Origin: Kitasatospora sp. NBC_00315
GTDB taxonomy: Bacteria > Actinomycetota > Actinomycetes > Streptomycetales > Streptomycetaceae
Direction of reading: 5' to 3'
Length of the DNA stretch: 64,000 bases
Assembly (NCBI RefSeq): GCF_041435095.1
Contig: NZ_CP108025.1
Location: 2,914,001 to 2,978,000 of the forward strand
Below are positions 17,470-25,763 of this stretch, in pieces (the stretch's first letter is position 1; each line of letters opens with the position of its first letter). The notes beneath the pieces are model-generated. The model searched no databases, was not told the DNA's origin, and worked only from the letters and a program-made list of their open reading frames with translations. Position numbers and translations under genes: made by a program.

Positions 17470-18981
17470 TCAGGCCGCCGGGACGGCCTCCAGGGCCGCC
17501 GTCAGCCGGCGCAGCGTCTCGGCGCGGCCGAGCAGCTCCATCGACTCGAAGAGCGGCGGCGAGATCCGGCGGCCGGTGACGGCCACCCGCAGCGGCGTGA
17601 AGGCGAACTTGGGCTTGATGCCCAGGCCGTCCACCAGGGCCTCCCGCAGAGCGGCCTGGATCGGCTCGGGGGTGAAGTCCTCGAGCGCCTCCAGTGCCTT
17701 GATGCTGGCCTCCAGCACCGGACGGGCGTCCTGGCCGAGGACCTTGGCGGCGTCCTCCGGGTCCACCGCGAAGTCCGCCGGCGCCACGAAGAGGAAGCCC
17801 GCCATGGTGACGATCTCGCTGAGGACGACCATCCGCTCCTGGGTCAGCGGCGCCACCTTCGCCAGCAGGTCGAGCTGCTCGGCGCTCGGCTCGGCCGGCA
17901 GCAGGCCGGGGGCCTGCAGGTACGGGACCAGCCGGCGGACGAACTCGTCCGGGGCCAGTTCGCGCAGGTGGCGGGCGTTGATCGCCTCGCACTTCTTCAG
18001 GTCGAAACGCGCCGGGTTGGCGTTCACCTTCGCGATGTCGAAGGCCGCCACCAGCTCGTCCATCGAGAAGTGGTCGTCGTCCGCGGAGAGCGACCAGCCC
18101 AGCAGGGCAAGGTAGTTGAGCAGGCCCTCGGGCAGGAAGCCGCGCTCGCGATAGAGGTTGAGCGAGGCCTGCGGGTCGCGCTTGGAGAGCTTCTTGTTGC
18201 CCTCGCCCATCACGTACGGCAGGTGCCCGAAGCGCGGGGTGGAGCCGTCGCCGACGCCGATCCCGGCCAGCGCCGCGTACAGCGCGACCTGACGCGGGGT
18301 GGAGGAGAGCAGGTCCTCGCCGCGCAGCACGTGCGTGATGCCCATCAGGGCGTCGTCCACCGGGTTGACCAGGGTGTAGAGCGGCGCGCCGTTGGCCCGG
18401 ACGATGCCGTAGTCCGGGACGTTCTCGGGCTCGAAGCTGAGCGTGCCGCGGACCAGGTCCTCGAAGACGACGGTGCTGTCGGGCATCCGGAAGCGCAGGA
18501 TGGGCAGGCGCCCCTCCTGGCGGTAGACCGCGACCTGGTCGGCCGTCAGCTCGCGGCAGTGGCCGTCGTAGCCGGAGGGCTTGCCGGCGGCGCGGGCCGC
18601 CTCGCGGCGGGCGTCCAGCTCCTCGGTGCTGCAGAAGCACTCGTAGGCGTGGCCGGCCTCGTGCAGGCGGCGGGCGACGTCCGCGTAGACGTCCATCCGC
18701 TGCGACTGCCGGTACGGCTCGTGCGGGCCGCCGACCTCGGGGCCCTCGTCCCAGTCGAAGCCGAGCCAGCGCATCGCGTCGAGCAGCTGGTCGTAGGAGT
18801 CCTCGGAGTCGCGGGCCGCGTCGGTGTCCTCGATACGGAAGACCAGCGTGCCGCCGTGGTGGCGGGCGAAGGCCCAGTTGAACAGGGCGGTGCGGACCAG
18901 GCCGACGTGCGGGTTGCCGGTCGGGGACGGACAGAAGCGGACCCGGACGGTCGGGTCCGGATCCGCGGATGCGTTAGCCAC
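17470..18981 (-). CDS. gltX: Glutamyl-tRNA synthetase
   Basis: A 503-residue class I synthetase. The HIGH-type motif is in [20 protein letters not shown] (here HVGL), and the KMSKS loop is [15 protein letters not shown]. Like other actinobacterial enzymes it is expected to be non-discriminating, charging both tRNA-Glu and tRNA-Gln with Glu, with GatCAB correcting the latter. The GTG at 18981 overlaps the upstream gene by 8 bases. The genes for its tRNA substrates lie immediately downstream. Confidence 0.97.
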   Translation of the reverse strand: MANASADPDPTVRVRFCPSPTGNPHVGLVRTALFNWAFARHHGGTLVFRIEDTDAARDSEDSYDQLLDAMRWLGFDWDEGPEVGGPHEPYRQSQRMDVYADVARRLHEAGHAYECFCSTEELDARREAARAAGKPSGYDGHCRELTADQVAVYRQEGRLPILRFRMPDSTVVFEDLVRGTLSFEPENVPDYGIVRANGAPLYTLVNPVDDALMGITHVLRGEDLLSSTPRQVALYAALAGIGVGDGSTPRFGHLPYVMGEGNKKLSKRDPQASLNLYRERGFLPEGLLNYLALLGWSLSADDDHFSMDELVAAFDIAKVNANPARFDLKKCEAINARHLRELAPDEFVRRLVPYLQAPGLLPAEPSAEQLDLLAKVAPLTQERMVVLSEIVTMAGFLFVAPADFAVDPEDAAKVLGQDARPVLEASIKALEALEDFTPEPIQAALREALVDGLGIKPKFAFTPLRVAVTGRRISPPLFESMELLGRAETLRRLTAALEAVPAA

Positions 18982-19774
18982 GCTTGATCACCTTATTGGC
19001 GAGAGTGCCGATGCCTTCGATGGAGACGGCGACCTCGTCGCCGACGTTGATGGGGCCGACCCCCGCGGGGGTGCCCGTGAGGATGACGTCGCCCGGGAGC
19101 AGGGTCATGGCCTCGGAGATGTGGACGATCAGCTCGGCGATCGAGCGGACCATCAGGGAGGTCCGGCCGGCCTGCCGGAGCTCGCCGTTGACGGTGCAGG
19201 TGACCGCCAGGTCCGCCGGGTCGAGCTCGGTCTCGATCCACGGGCCGAGCGGGCAGGAGGTGTCGAAGCCCTTGGCCCGGGCCCACTGGCCCTCGCGCTG
19301 CTGCACGTCCCGGGCGGTCACGTCGTTGGCGCAGGTGTAGCCGAGGATCACCTCGGGCACCCGCTCCAGCGGCACCTCCCGGCACATCCGCCCGATCACC
19401 ACGGCGAGTTCGGCCTCGTGCTGGACGTCCGAGGAGAACGGCGGGTACGCGATGTTCTCGGTCGGACCGATCACCGAGGTGGAGGGCTTGAAGAAGGTCA
19501 GCGGGACGTCGGGGACCTCGTGGCCGAGCTCGGCCGCGTGCGCCGCGTAGTTGCGTCCGACCGCGACGATCTTGTTCGGCAGCATCGGGGTGAGCAGTCG
19601 CACGTCCTGCATGCGGTAGCTCTCACCGGTCAGCTGAGGCGGGCCGAAGGGGTGTCCGGCCAGGGCGTGGACGACCAGGGAGTCGGGTTGGGAGGTGTCG
19701 CCCTCGACCACGCCGAAGGAGACGCTGCCGGCGGCAGGACTCCCTTCCCGGACGGAAAACCTGGCAATGCGCAC
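18974..19774 (-). CDS. Fumarylacetoacetate hydrolase-family protein
   Basis: A 266-residue protein. Family blocks: [20 protein letters not shown], then [18 protein letters not shown], the metal-ligand region [11 protein letters not shown] (H-x-E-x-E), [14 protein letters not shown] and [17 protein letters not shown]. Members split C-C bonds of acylpyruvates or isomerise dienedioates in aromatic catabolism; many housekeeping copies are oxaloacetate decarboxylase/tautomerase-like. The GTG at 19774 has GAGGGG upstream. The gene overlaps gltX, a linkage that is common in streptomycetes. Its substrate is not known. Confidence 0.9.
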   Translation of the reverse strand: MRIARFSVREGSPAAGSVSFGVVEGDTSQPDSLVVHALAGHPFGPPQLTGESYRMQDVRLLTPMLPNKIVAVGRNYAAHAAELGHEVPDVPLTFFKPSTSVIGPTENIAYPPFSSDVQHEAELAVVIGRMCREVPLERVPEVILGYTCANDVTARDVQQREGQWARAKGFDTSCPLGPWIETELDPADLAVTCTVNGELRQAGRTSLMVRSIAELIVHISEAMTLLPGDVILTGTPAGVGPINVGDEVAVSIEGIGTLANKVIKRG

Positions 19775-19973
19775 GGCTGGGCTACCCCTCGCTTCGTCGG
19801 CCGCCCGGGGCGCGCCCGGGCGCTGGCGGGCCGCTCGACCTGACGCGGCCCCGCTCAATCGCCCCCAGGCTATCGCGTGAGCCCCCCGGTGCCCGCTTTG
19901 CCCCTTATGCGGGCACCTCACGGTCCGTCGGCCGGCGGTGGACCGCGAGAACCACCGGTCGGCCCGGAAGCCG

Positions 19974-20020
19974 CCGGAGGGCGCCGCCGCCGCGTCGTCC
20001 GCGGTGGCGACGCCCTCCGG
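19974..20020 (-). terminator. Hairpin in the 19775-20088 gap
   Basis: CCGGAGGGCG (19974-19983) and CGCCCTCCGG (20011-20020) form a perfect 10-bp stem with a structured loop, about 70 bases downstream of the small peptide gene. Nothing else is seen in the 314-base gap apart from the ribosome-binding site of the FAH-family gene. Confidence 0.55.
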
Positions 20021-20088
20021 GGCGTACGGGTGCTCCCGATGCGCGCCCGATGGGGCGTGCGGCCGGCGCTCGCGCGCCGTCGACTGCG

Positions 20089-20313
20089 TCAGACCCCCGG
20101 GGCCGCCACGACGGGGGCGACCATCAGGACCGTGCGGCGCGGATTGGCCGTGCTGGCCGGCAGGTCGGTGCCGTAGGTGGCGATGTCCTCGGGCTTGCGC
20201 GCACCCGGCAGCCGGGTGAAGTCCTGGACGGAGGCCAGCGTGGTCCGGCGCGGGTTCGCCGTCGAGCGGGCGACGAGCGTGGACTGGTTGGCGTTGTTCG
20301 CCGGCTGGGGCAT
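20089..20313 (-). CDS. Small protein with two copies of an STANPRRT motif
   Basis: A 74-residue protein I do not recognise. The ATG at 20313 has GAGGTG 8 bases upstream. It begins MPQPANNANQSTLVARSTAN and contains the motif STANPRRT followed by TL and, about 33 residues later, STANPRRT followed by VL. Between lie FTRLPGARKPEDIATYGTDL; the C-terminus is hydrophobic and small (VLMVAPVVAAPGV). No Cys, no signal peptide. The internal repeat and size recall precursor or bait peptides, but no maturation enzyme is adjacent. It is divergent from the first conservon, sharing its long regulatory region. Confidence 0.7.
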   Translation of the reverse strand: MPQPANNANQSTLVARSTANPRRTTLASVQDFTRLPGARKPEDIATYGTDLPASTANPRRTVLMVAPVVAAPGV

Positions 20314-20535
20314 TGCGACACACCTCGGGGTAAGGGCCGGCCCGGAGGCATCGACCGGGGGCTTCCTGGGCAAGCAGTGGACGAGCGGAACGTCGGCACC
20401 GTCCGGAGCCGCTCGGCAGGGCGACCACGCGGAACGGACACCGAACGGCGGACAGGGAGATCGGGCCCCGCTGCCGACAGAGCCAGATTAAGGATCTCTT
20501 TCCACAGTCGCCGTGACCAAAGCTACACATTGACC

Positions 20536-20551
20536 TGTGATTTTGCTCACA
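20536..20551. promoter_or_regulatory. Perfect Crp-type palindrome
   Basis: TGTGATTTTGCTCACA matches the classical TGTGA-N6-TCACA site perfectly. Streptomyces Crp recognises sites of this kind (GTG-N8-CAC core). It lies about 220 bases upstream of the small peptide gene and about 400 bases upstream of cvnA1. Confidence 0.65.
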
Positions 20552-20566
20552 AATTGCCGAGCAATT
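20552..20566. promoter_or_regulatory. AATTGC-CGA-GCAATT palindrome adjoining the Crp-type site
   Basis: A perfect 6-bp inverted repeat with a 3-base centre directly abuts the Crp-like site, and TTGCTC (20543-20548) with GAGCAA (20559-20564) forms an overlapping inverted repeat. The overlap suggests two regulators competing or alternative folding. Confidence 0.45.
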
Positions 20567-20592
20567 CCCCCGGATCGGCCAAAATCGCCGCA

Positions 20593-20621
20593 TTGGAATA
20601 TTGCGACATATTTCCTATATC
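20593..20621 (+). promoter_or_regulatory. Putative promoter of conservon 1
   Basis: TTGGAA (20593-20598) and TATATC (20616-20621) with a 17-base spacer, on the plus strand, 42 bases downstream of the Crp-type palindrome. The implied leader RNA to cvnA1 is about 315 bases. Confidence 0.5.
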
Positions 20622-20944
20622 GGGCAAACAGGCAGCCAAGCGACTCTTGTTGATCTGTGGTCGGCTTGGCATGTATCCGGCGAGTGTCCGAAAAAGGCGG
20701 TATTCCGGTCCTGTTACCGCACAGTAAGTGAACCGTTGCGAGCACTGGGTAGTACCCGGTGAACCACCACAGCGCCCCTTGTTGGACTTCCCCCGCTGTG
20801 CTGGAATGCCACGGACCGTGGGAAAGGACCCGTCCACCCCGGTAGACCCGCTCTCCCGGACCGGCCGGGGTGCGGATGGAAACTCGACACCGTCCCAGGC
20901 CGCGGCAACGCGGCGGGACGCCCGGTCCAGAGGTTGCGACGCCA

Positions 20945-23900
20945 GTGCAGGGACGTTTCAAAAGGGGTAGCGGCGCCGCGGGCGACCCCGAGTCGCAAGA
21001 GCCCGCAGCAGCCCCCCACCAGGCAGTGCCCCAGGGCGGTCCGGGAGACCGGGCAGCCGGCGGCCAGACCGAACCGGGCGCTGCCGACACCATCGAGCAG
21101 GACGAACGGGCCTCCAAGCGGGCCAAGCTCCGCTCCACCCTGACCAGGCGCCGGGCCACCGGTATGAGCCGGCTCGCGATGCGCAACTGGCGCATCCGGA
21201 CCCGTCTGATCGCGCTGCTGCTCCTGCCGGTGCTCGTGGCACTGGTCTTCGGCGGCCTGCGCATCCAGACCGCCATGCAGGCCTCCCAGCAGCTGTCCCA
21301 GATGGCCAACCTGAGCGACCTGGCCAAGAAGGCGACCAACCTCGCCGACGCCCTGCAGACCGAGCGCGACATCAGCGCCGGCCCGCGGACCCGCGGGGGT
21401 CAGGCGGACGACGAGGTCAACGCCTCGCGCAAGAACACCGACGACCTGAGCAAGATCTTCACCGCCTCCGCCGACAAGTTCGAGAACCTGGAACTCTCCG
21501 GCGGCAAGGCCCTGCTCCTGCAGGTCCGGCGTGACATCAACTCGGTCGCCGAGGCTCGCCGCGACGCCTACACGAACAACCAGAACATCCAGGCCACGAT
21601 CACGTCCTACGACGTGATCATCAAGGACCTGCTCTCGATCACCCAGGACATCGCGCTCGCGTCCAACAACAGCGACCTGGTCCGCGCGACCCGCGCCCTC
21701 CAGCAGTTCTCGCTGGCGAAGGACATCACCTCGCAGCAGCGCGCGCTGATCAGCGCCGCCCTGGCCAACCCCGCCGGCCCGGACCTGAGCCTGAGCGACG
21801 AGTCCTTCGGTATCCGGCTGCGCGGCGCGTACGACAACGCCATCGGCAACTTCAACAGCATCTACACCGCGCACGACCTGGACGCCCAGCGCGCGCAGCT
21901 GAGCTTCAACCCGCTGATCGCCGACGCCGACCGCTACTCGCACTCGATCCTCCAGCAGAGCGGCATCCGGCAGAGCGAGGCCCGCAGCTACAAGGACTGG
22001 TACGAGGCCGCCAGCGCGAAGATCACCCAGCAGCGCCGGATCGAGAGCCGGCTGATCGAGAACCTCGACGGCAAGGCCCAGCAGCTGCAGTCCGCCGCCG
22101 ACACCGAGGCCCTGATCACCGGTGGCCTGGTCGCGCTCGTGCTGCTCGTCGCCATCGCCGGTGCCGCGATGATCGCCCGCTCGATGGTGCGCTCGCTGAC
22201 CCGTCTGCAGACCGCCGCCGAGGACGTCGCCGAGCGGCGTCTGCCCGAGCTGGTCAAGACGCTCTCCGAGAGCGACCCGCACGACGTCGACATCACCGTC
22301 GAGCCGGTCGGCGTCGACTCGACCGACGAGATCGGCCACGTGGCGCACGCGTTCGACATGGTGCACAGCGAGGCCGTCCGCCTCGCCGCCGAGCAGGCCC
22401 TCCTGCGAGGCAACATCAACGCGATGTTCACCAACCTGTCGCGCCGCAGCCAGGGCCTCATCCAGCGCCAGCTGTCGCTGATCTCCGAGCTGGAGAGCCG
22501 CGAGGCGGACCCCGACCAGCTCGCCAGCCTCTTCAAGCTCGACCACCTCGCGACCCGTATGCGCCGTAACGGCGAGAACCTCCTCGTCCTCGCGGGCGAG
22601 GACCCGGGCCGTCGCTGGACCAGGCCCGTCCCGCTGGTCGACGTGCTGCGCGCCGCCGCCTCCGAGGTGGAGCAGTACGAGCGCATCGAGCTGGCCTCCG
22701 TGCCGTCGGCCGAGGTCGCCGGCCGGGTCGTCAACGACCTCGTCCACCTGCTCGCCGAGCTGCTGGAGAACGCCACCTCGTTCTCCAGCCCGCAGACCCG
22801 CGTGCGGGTCACCGGTCACGCCCTGCCGGACGGCCGGGTGCTGATCGAGATCCACGACACCGGCATCGGCCTCAGCCCCGACGACCTCGCGGACATCAAC
22901 GAGCGCCTCGCCAACCCTCCGGTGGTGGACGTCTCGGTCTCCCGCCGGATGGGCCTGTTCGTGGTCGGCCGGCTCTCCCTGCGGCACGGCATCCGGATCC
23001 AGCTGCGTCCCAGCGACTCCGGCGGCACCACCGCACTCGTCATGCTCCCGGTGGACGTCACCAACTCCGCCGACCGCCGCGGCGGTCGTCCCGGCGGCCC
23101 CGGCAAGCAGCCGCGCGGCGTCGGTCCGACCGCTCGCCAGCAGCGCCAGGTGCCCGGCCAGGGCCCGGCCGCCGCGCTCCCCCAGGGCCCCGGCGGCGGA
23201 GCTCCCGGCGGCGCCCCCGGCAGCCGTCCGCAGCTCGGCCAGGGTGGCCCCGGCGGCCGTCCCGGCGGCCCCGGCAACGGTCTGCCGACGCGTCAGGCCG
23301 GTCAGTCGCTTCGGGAGAACCCGCAGGCGGGCTCCTCCCAGGGCGGCCCGAACATGTTCGCCCAGTCGAGCGGCTCCGGCCGTCAGGCACCCGCTCCGCA
23401 GGGCGGCCCCGGCCGTCCCGGCCAGGCACTGCCCCGTCGCGGGCAGCAGCCCGAGCAGGGCGGGGCGCCGGCCGGCCGGCGTCCGGGCCAGGAGCGCCCG
23501 CGCCCCGGCGCGGAGTTCCCGGAGCAGGCCGGACGGCCGTCCGAGCAGTCGCAGCACGGCCGGGCCGACCAGCCCACCCGCGGCGGCCGCCCGGACGCCC
23601 CGCAGGACGGTCCCGCCCGCCGCCAGCCGCAGCAGCGGCCCGGCGGACAGAACCCCGACGCGGGGCAGGCCCTGCCGCAGCGTCCGCTGCCGCAGGGGGC
23701 CCAGGCCGCGCACGCGCCGGCCGAGCCCTCGCAGGCGGAGACCACCGCGCAGTTCGCCCGGCCGCGCTTCGAGGCCAGCGAGATCGACCCGCGCGACCCG
23801 CTCGGCCTCGGTCTGGTCGAGCCGGTGCTGCCGAGCGTGCCGAACCCGGCCCGTCCGGAGGCGGTGCGCCAGGAGCCCGTCCGCCAGGAGCAGTACCGGC

Positions 23901-24709
23901 CCGAGCCGATGGCCCTGCCGACCGCACCCTCCGGTGCGGGCGCCCAGGAGCGCGCCGCGGCTCCCGCGGCGGAGCAGGCCGACTCCCGCTGGTTCCGCGA
24001 GGACGGCCGCTCCGTCGCCGACCAGCAGGCCGGCGCCCGGGCGTCGTACCAGCCCCGGCGGCCCGGCACCAGCGCACCCGGCTTCGACGGCCGGCCCGAG
24101 GGGCAGAGCCAGTCGCCCTACCAGAGCCAGGGTCAGCCGCAGGGCCGTCCCCAGGGTCAGGGTCAGGGTCAGCCGCAGGGCCGTCCCCAGGGTCAGGGTC
24201 AGGGTCAGGGTCAGCCGCAGGGCCGTCCCCAGGGTCAGGGTCAGCCGCAGGGCCAGCCGCAGGGCCGTCCCCAGGGCCAGGGTCAGGGTCAGCCGCAGGG
24301 CCAGCCCGGCCAGGGCGACGCCCCGTGGCGGCCGTCCGCGAACGACGAGCGCTGGCGCCGTGCCGAGCAGCTCCGCGAGCCCTCGACCGACGGCATCACG
24401 ATGTCGGGTCTGCCGCGGCGCACCCCGCAGGCCAATCTGGTCTCCGGCACGGCGGAGCAGGCTCCGCTGACCGGCCCGCAGGTCTCACGCGCCCCCGAGG
24501 AGGTCCGCGGCCGGCTCACCAACCTGCGCCGCGGCATCCAGCAGGGCCGCCGGGCCGGGGTCGAGCAGAGTGGCGGTCAGGGCAACCCTGCATCCCCGGG
24601 CCATGGTGCTCAGCAGGCCGGATTCGATAGTTTCGGATCTCGGGGGGACGGCAACGAGGCCGGCCGCAACGTGAGCTTCGGCAACGGCGCAGACCACCAG
24701 GAGCGTTGA
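20945..24709 (+). CDS. cvnA1: Conservon 1 sensor histidine kinase-like protein CvnA
   Basis: A 1254-residue membrane kinase. TM1 about 88-106 (TRLIALLLLPVLVALVFGG), a nitrate-sensor-like helical periplasmic domain to about 388, TM2 about 391-413, HAMP to about 485, then a kinase core with LFKLDHLATRMRRNGENLLV (candidate His 534), N-box LLAELLENATSF and G-box HDTGIGLSPDDL, ending RMGLFVVGRLS. After residue 710 comes a 500-residue Gly/Pro/Gln/Arg-rich tail with GQ/PQGRP repeats and a conserved end motif (SGLPRR ... VRGRLTNLRRG). The GTG at 20945 (VQGRFKRGSG) is preferred; the frame opens at 20870. In conservons it acts with CvnB, CvnC and the GTPase CvnD as a membrane complex resembling a G-protein-coupled system. 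Confidence 0.93.
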   Translation: MQGRFKRGSGAAGDPESQEPAAAPHQAVPQGGPGDRAAGGQTEPGAADTIEQDERASKRAKLRSTLTRRRATGMSRLAMRNWRIRTRLIALLLLPVLVALVFGGLRIQTAMQASQQLSQMANLSDLAKKATNLADALQTERDISAGPRTRGGQADDEVNASRKNTDDLSKIFTASADKFENLELSGGKALLLQVRRDINSVAEARRDAYTNNQNIQATITSYDVIIKDLLSITQDIALASNNSDLVRATRALQQFSLAKDITSQQRALISAALANPAGPDLSLSDESFGIRLRGAYDNAIGNFNSIYTAHDLDAQRAQLSFNPLIADADRYSHSILQQSGIRQSEARSYKDWYEAASAKITQQRRIESRLIENLDGKAQQLQSAADTEALITGGLVALVLLVAIAGAAMIARSMVRSLTRLQTAAEDVAERRLPELVKTLSESDPHDVDITVEPVGVDSTDEIGHVAHAFDMVHSEAVRLAAEQALLRGNINAMFTNLSRRSQGLIQRQLSLISELESREADPDQLASLFKLDHLATRMRRNGENLLVLAGEDPGRRWTRPVPLVDVLRAAASEVEQYERIELASVPSAEVAGRVVNDLVHLLAELLENATSFSSPQTRVRVTGHALPDGRVLIEIHDTGIGLSPDDLADINERLANPPVVDVSVSRRMGLFVVGRLSLRHGIRIQLRPSDSGGTTALVMLPVDVTNSADRRGGRPGGPGKQPRGVGPTARQQRQVPGQGPAAALPQGPGGGAPGGAPGSRPQLGQGGPGGRPGGPGNGLPTRQAGQSLRENPQAGSSQGGPNMFAQSSGSGRQAPAPQGGPGRPGQALPRRGQQPEQGGAPAGRRPGQERPRPGAEFPEQAGRPSEQSQHGRADQPTRGGRPDAPQDGPARRQPQQRPGGQNPDAGQALPQRPLPQGAQAAHAPAEPSQAETTAQFARPRFEASEIDPRDPLGLGLVEPVLPSVPNPARPEAVRQEPVRQEQYRPEPMALPTAPSGAGAQERAAAPAAEQADSRWFREDGRSVADQQAGARASYQPRRPGTSAPGFDGRPEGQSQSPYQSQGQPQGRPQGQGQGQPQGRPQGQGQGQGQPQGRPQGQGQPQGQPQGRPQGQGQGQPQGQPGQGDAPWRPSANDERWRRAEQLREPSTDGITMSGLPRRTPQANLVSGTAEQAPLTGPQVSRAPEEVRGRLTNLRRGIQQGRRAGVEQSGGQGNPASPGHGAQQAGFDSFGSRGDGNEAGRNVSFGNGADHQER
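24127..24312 (+). repeat. GQ / PQGRP-coding tandem repeat inside cvnA1
   Basis: Six-base units CAGGGT (coding Gly-Gln) in runs of two to four alternate with about 18-base units coding PQGRP, over about 186 bases. Number of units may vary by slippage. Confidence 0.9.
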
Positions 24710-24710
24710 G

Positions 24711-25133
24711 TTGAGTCAGATGAGCCAGGCCGCACAGAACCTGAACTGGCTGATCACCAATTTCGTGGACAACACCCCTGGGGTGTCCCACACAGTGGTG
24801 GTCTCCGCCGACGGGCTCCTGCTCGCCATGTCCGAAGGCTTCCCCCGCGACCGCGCCGACCAGCTCGCCGCCGTCGCGTCCGGCCTCACCTCCCTGACCT
24901 CCGGCGCCTCGCGCATCTTCGAGGGCGGGGAGGTCAACCAGACCGTCGTCGAGATGGAACGGGGATTCCTCTTCCTCATGGCCGTCAGCGACGGCTCCTC
25001 CCTCGCCGTCCTCGCCTCCCCCGACTCCGACATCGGCCTCGTCGGATACGAGATGGCCCTCCTCGTCGACCGCGCCGGCACCGTACTCACCCCCGCACTG
25101 CGCGCCGAACTCCAGGGCAGTCTCCTGCACTGA
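24711..25133 (+). CDS. cvnB1: Conservon 1 Roadblock/LC7 protein CvnB
   Basis: A 140-residue Roadblock/LC7 protein, the MglB-like regulator of the partner GTPase. It starts MSQMSQAAQNLNWLITNFVD, continues GVSHTVVVSADGLLLAMSEG and ends ALRAELQGSLLH. The likely start is TTG at 24711, one base after the cvnA1 stop, because AGGAG lies 7 bases before it; ATG at 24720 is the alternative. The protein is identical to that of conservon 2, and the DNA differs at only two synonymous positions, unlike cvnA and cvnC. Confidence 0.95.
   Translation: MSQMSQAAQNLNWLITNFVDNTPGVSHTVVVSADGLLLAMSEGFPRDRADQLAAVASGLTSLTSGASRIFEGGEVNQTVVEMERGFLFLMAVSDGSSLAVLASPDSDIGLVGYEMALLVDRAGTVLTPALRAELQGSLLH
24711..25133 (+). 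repeat. Near-identical cvnB repeat, partner at 30229-30651
   Basis: The two 423-base cvnB genes and a short upstream stretch from ACCACCAGG differ at two third-codon positions only (CCT/CCC and TTC/TTT). Flanking cvnA ends and the downstream spacer are clearly different, so the identity is confined to the gene. Confidence 0.95.
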
Positions 25134-25205
25134 CCAGGCGCACGGAGCGTCCCCCACCCCCGTGCACCGGACCGACGGGCACCCGATCCACCTCACCCAC
25201 CTCCA

Positions 25206-25269
25206 CGCCGGGCCCGACCGGGCCCGGCGCCCCACCCTCAGTCAGCGGCCGGTCCCTTCGGCCGCTGAC
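25206..25269 (+). promoter_or_regulatory. Two strong hairpins between cvnB1 and cvnC1
   Basis: CGCCGGGCCC-GACC-GGGCCCGGCG (25206-25229) and GTCAGCGGCCG/CGGCCGCTGAC (25241-25269, loop 7) are perfect stems in the 204-base spacer. Neither has a U-tract. They may lower transcription of cvnC1-cvnD1 or stabilise the RNA upstream. Confidence 0.55.
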
Positions 25270-25337
25270 ATCGCCTCAGCCGGGTACCTCCCCGGCTGGA
25301 ACCGGCTGCGGACGGCTGCAGCGCAAGGAGGACCCAG

Positions 25338-25763
25338 ATGACCCCGCCCCCGACACCCGCCGGCTCGTACGGCTCCGGGTACGGCAGCGGCTACGGTGGC
25401 CAGCAGTCCGACGGCTACGAGCAGCAGCCACTGGTCCGTCCGTACGCGATGACCGGCGGCCGCACCCGGCCGCGGTACCAGCTCGCGATCGAGGCGCTGA
25501 TCTCGACCACGCCGGCCGCCGAGCGCACGGGCGGGCTCCTGCCCGAGCACCAGCGGATCGTCGGGCTCTGCCGCGAGGTCAAGTCCGTCGCGGAGATCTC
25601 CGCACTCGCCGGTGTGCCGCTGGGGGTGGCCCGTATCCTCGTTGCCGACCTCGCCGAGGCCGGCCTTGTCGCCATCCACCAGCCCGCCGCCGCGGGCGAG
25701 TCGGGCGGAACGCCCGACGTCACGCTGCTCGAAAGGGTCCTCAGTGGACTTCGCAAGCTCTAA
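25338..25763 (+). CDS. cvnC1: Conservon 1 DUF742 protein CvnC
   Basis: A 141-residue protein. A short Gly/Ser/Tyr-rich head (SYGSGYGSGYGGQQSDGYEQ) precedes the DUF742 domain: LVRPYAMTGGRTRPRYQLAI, LPEHQRIVGLCREVKSVAEI, and PLGVARILVADLAEAGLVAI, a winged-helix-like fold. The ATG at 25338 has AAGGAGG. Its last 20 bases overlap the start of cvnD1. In other conservons CvnC bridges the kinase and the GTPase. Confidence 0.93.
   Translation: MTPPPTPAGSYGSGYGSGYGGQQSDGYEQQPLVRPYAMTGGRTRPRYQLAIEALISTTPAAERTGGLLPEHQRIVGLCREVKSVAEISALAGVPLGVARILVADLAEAGLVAIHQPAAAGESGGTPDVTLLERVLSGLRKL

Larger units (their letters stand above)
20314..20944. other. Long AT-rich regulatory region upstream of conservon 1
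   Basis: This 631-base stretch has no convincing gene. Positions about 20480-20740 are much less GC-rich than the rest of the window and hold several palindromes and a promoter-like pair, listed separately. GGGTA-G-TACCC (20747-20757) is a further perfect palindrome. The stretch controls cvnA1 on the plus strand and probably the small peptide gene on the minus strand. Confidence 0.7.

Noticed and set aside
20714..23713. A 999-residue minus-strand open frame opposite cvnA1.
   Set aside because: Low-complexity Leu/Gly/Ala/Val sequence without domains; the opposite strand has an unmistakable kinase.
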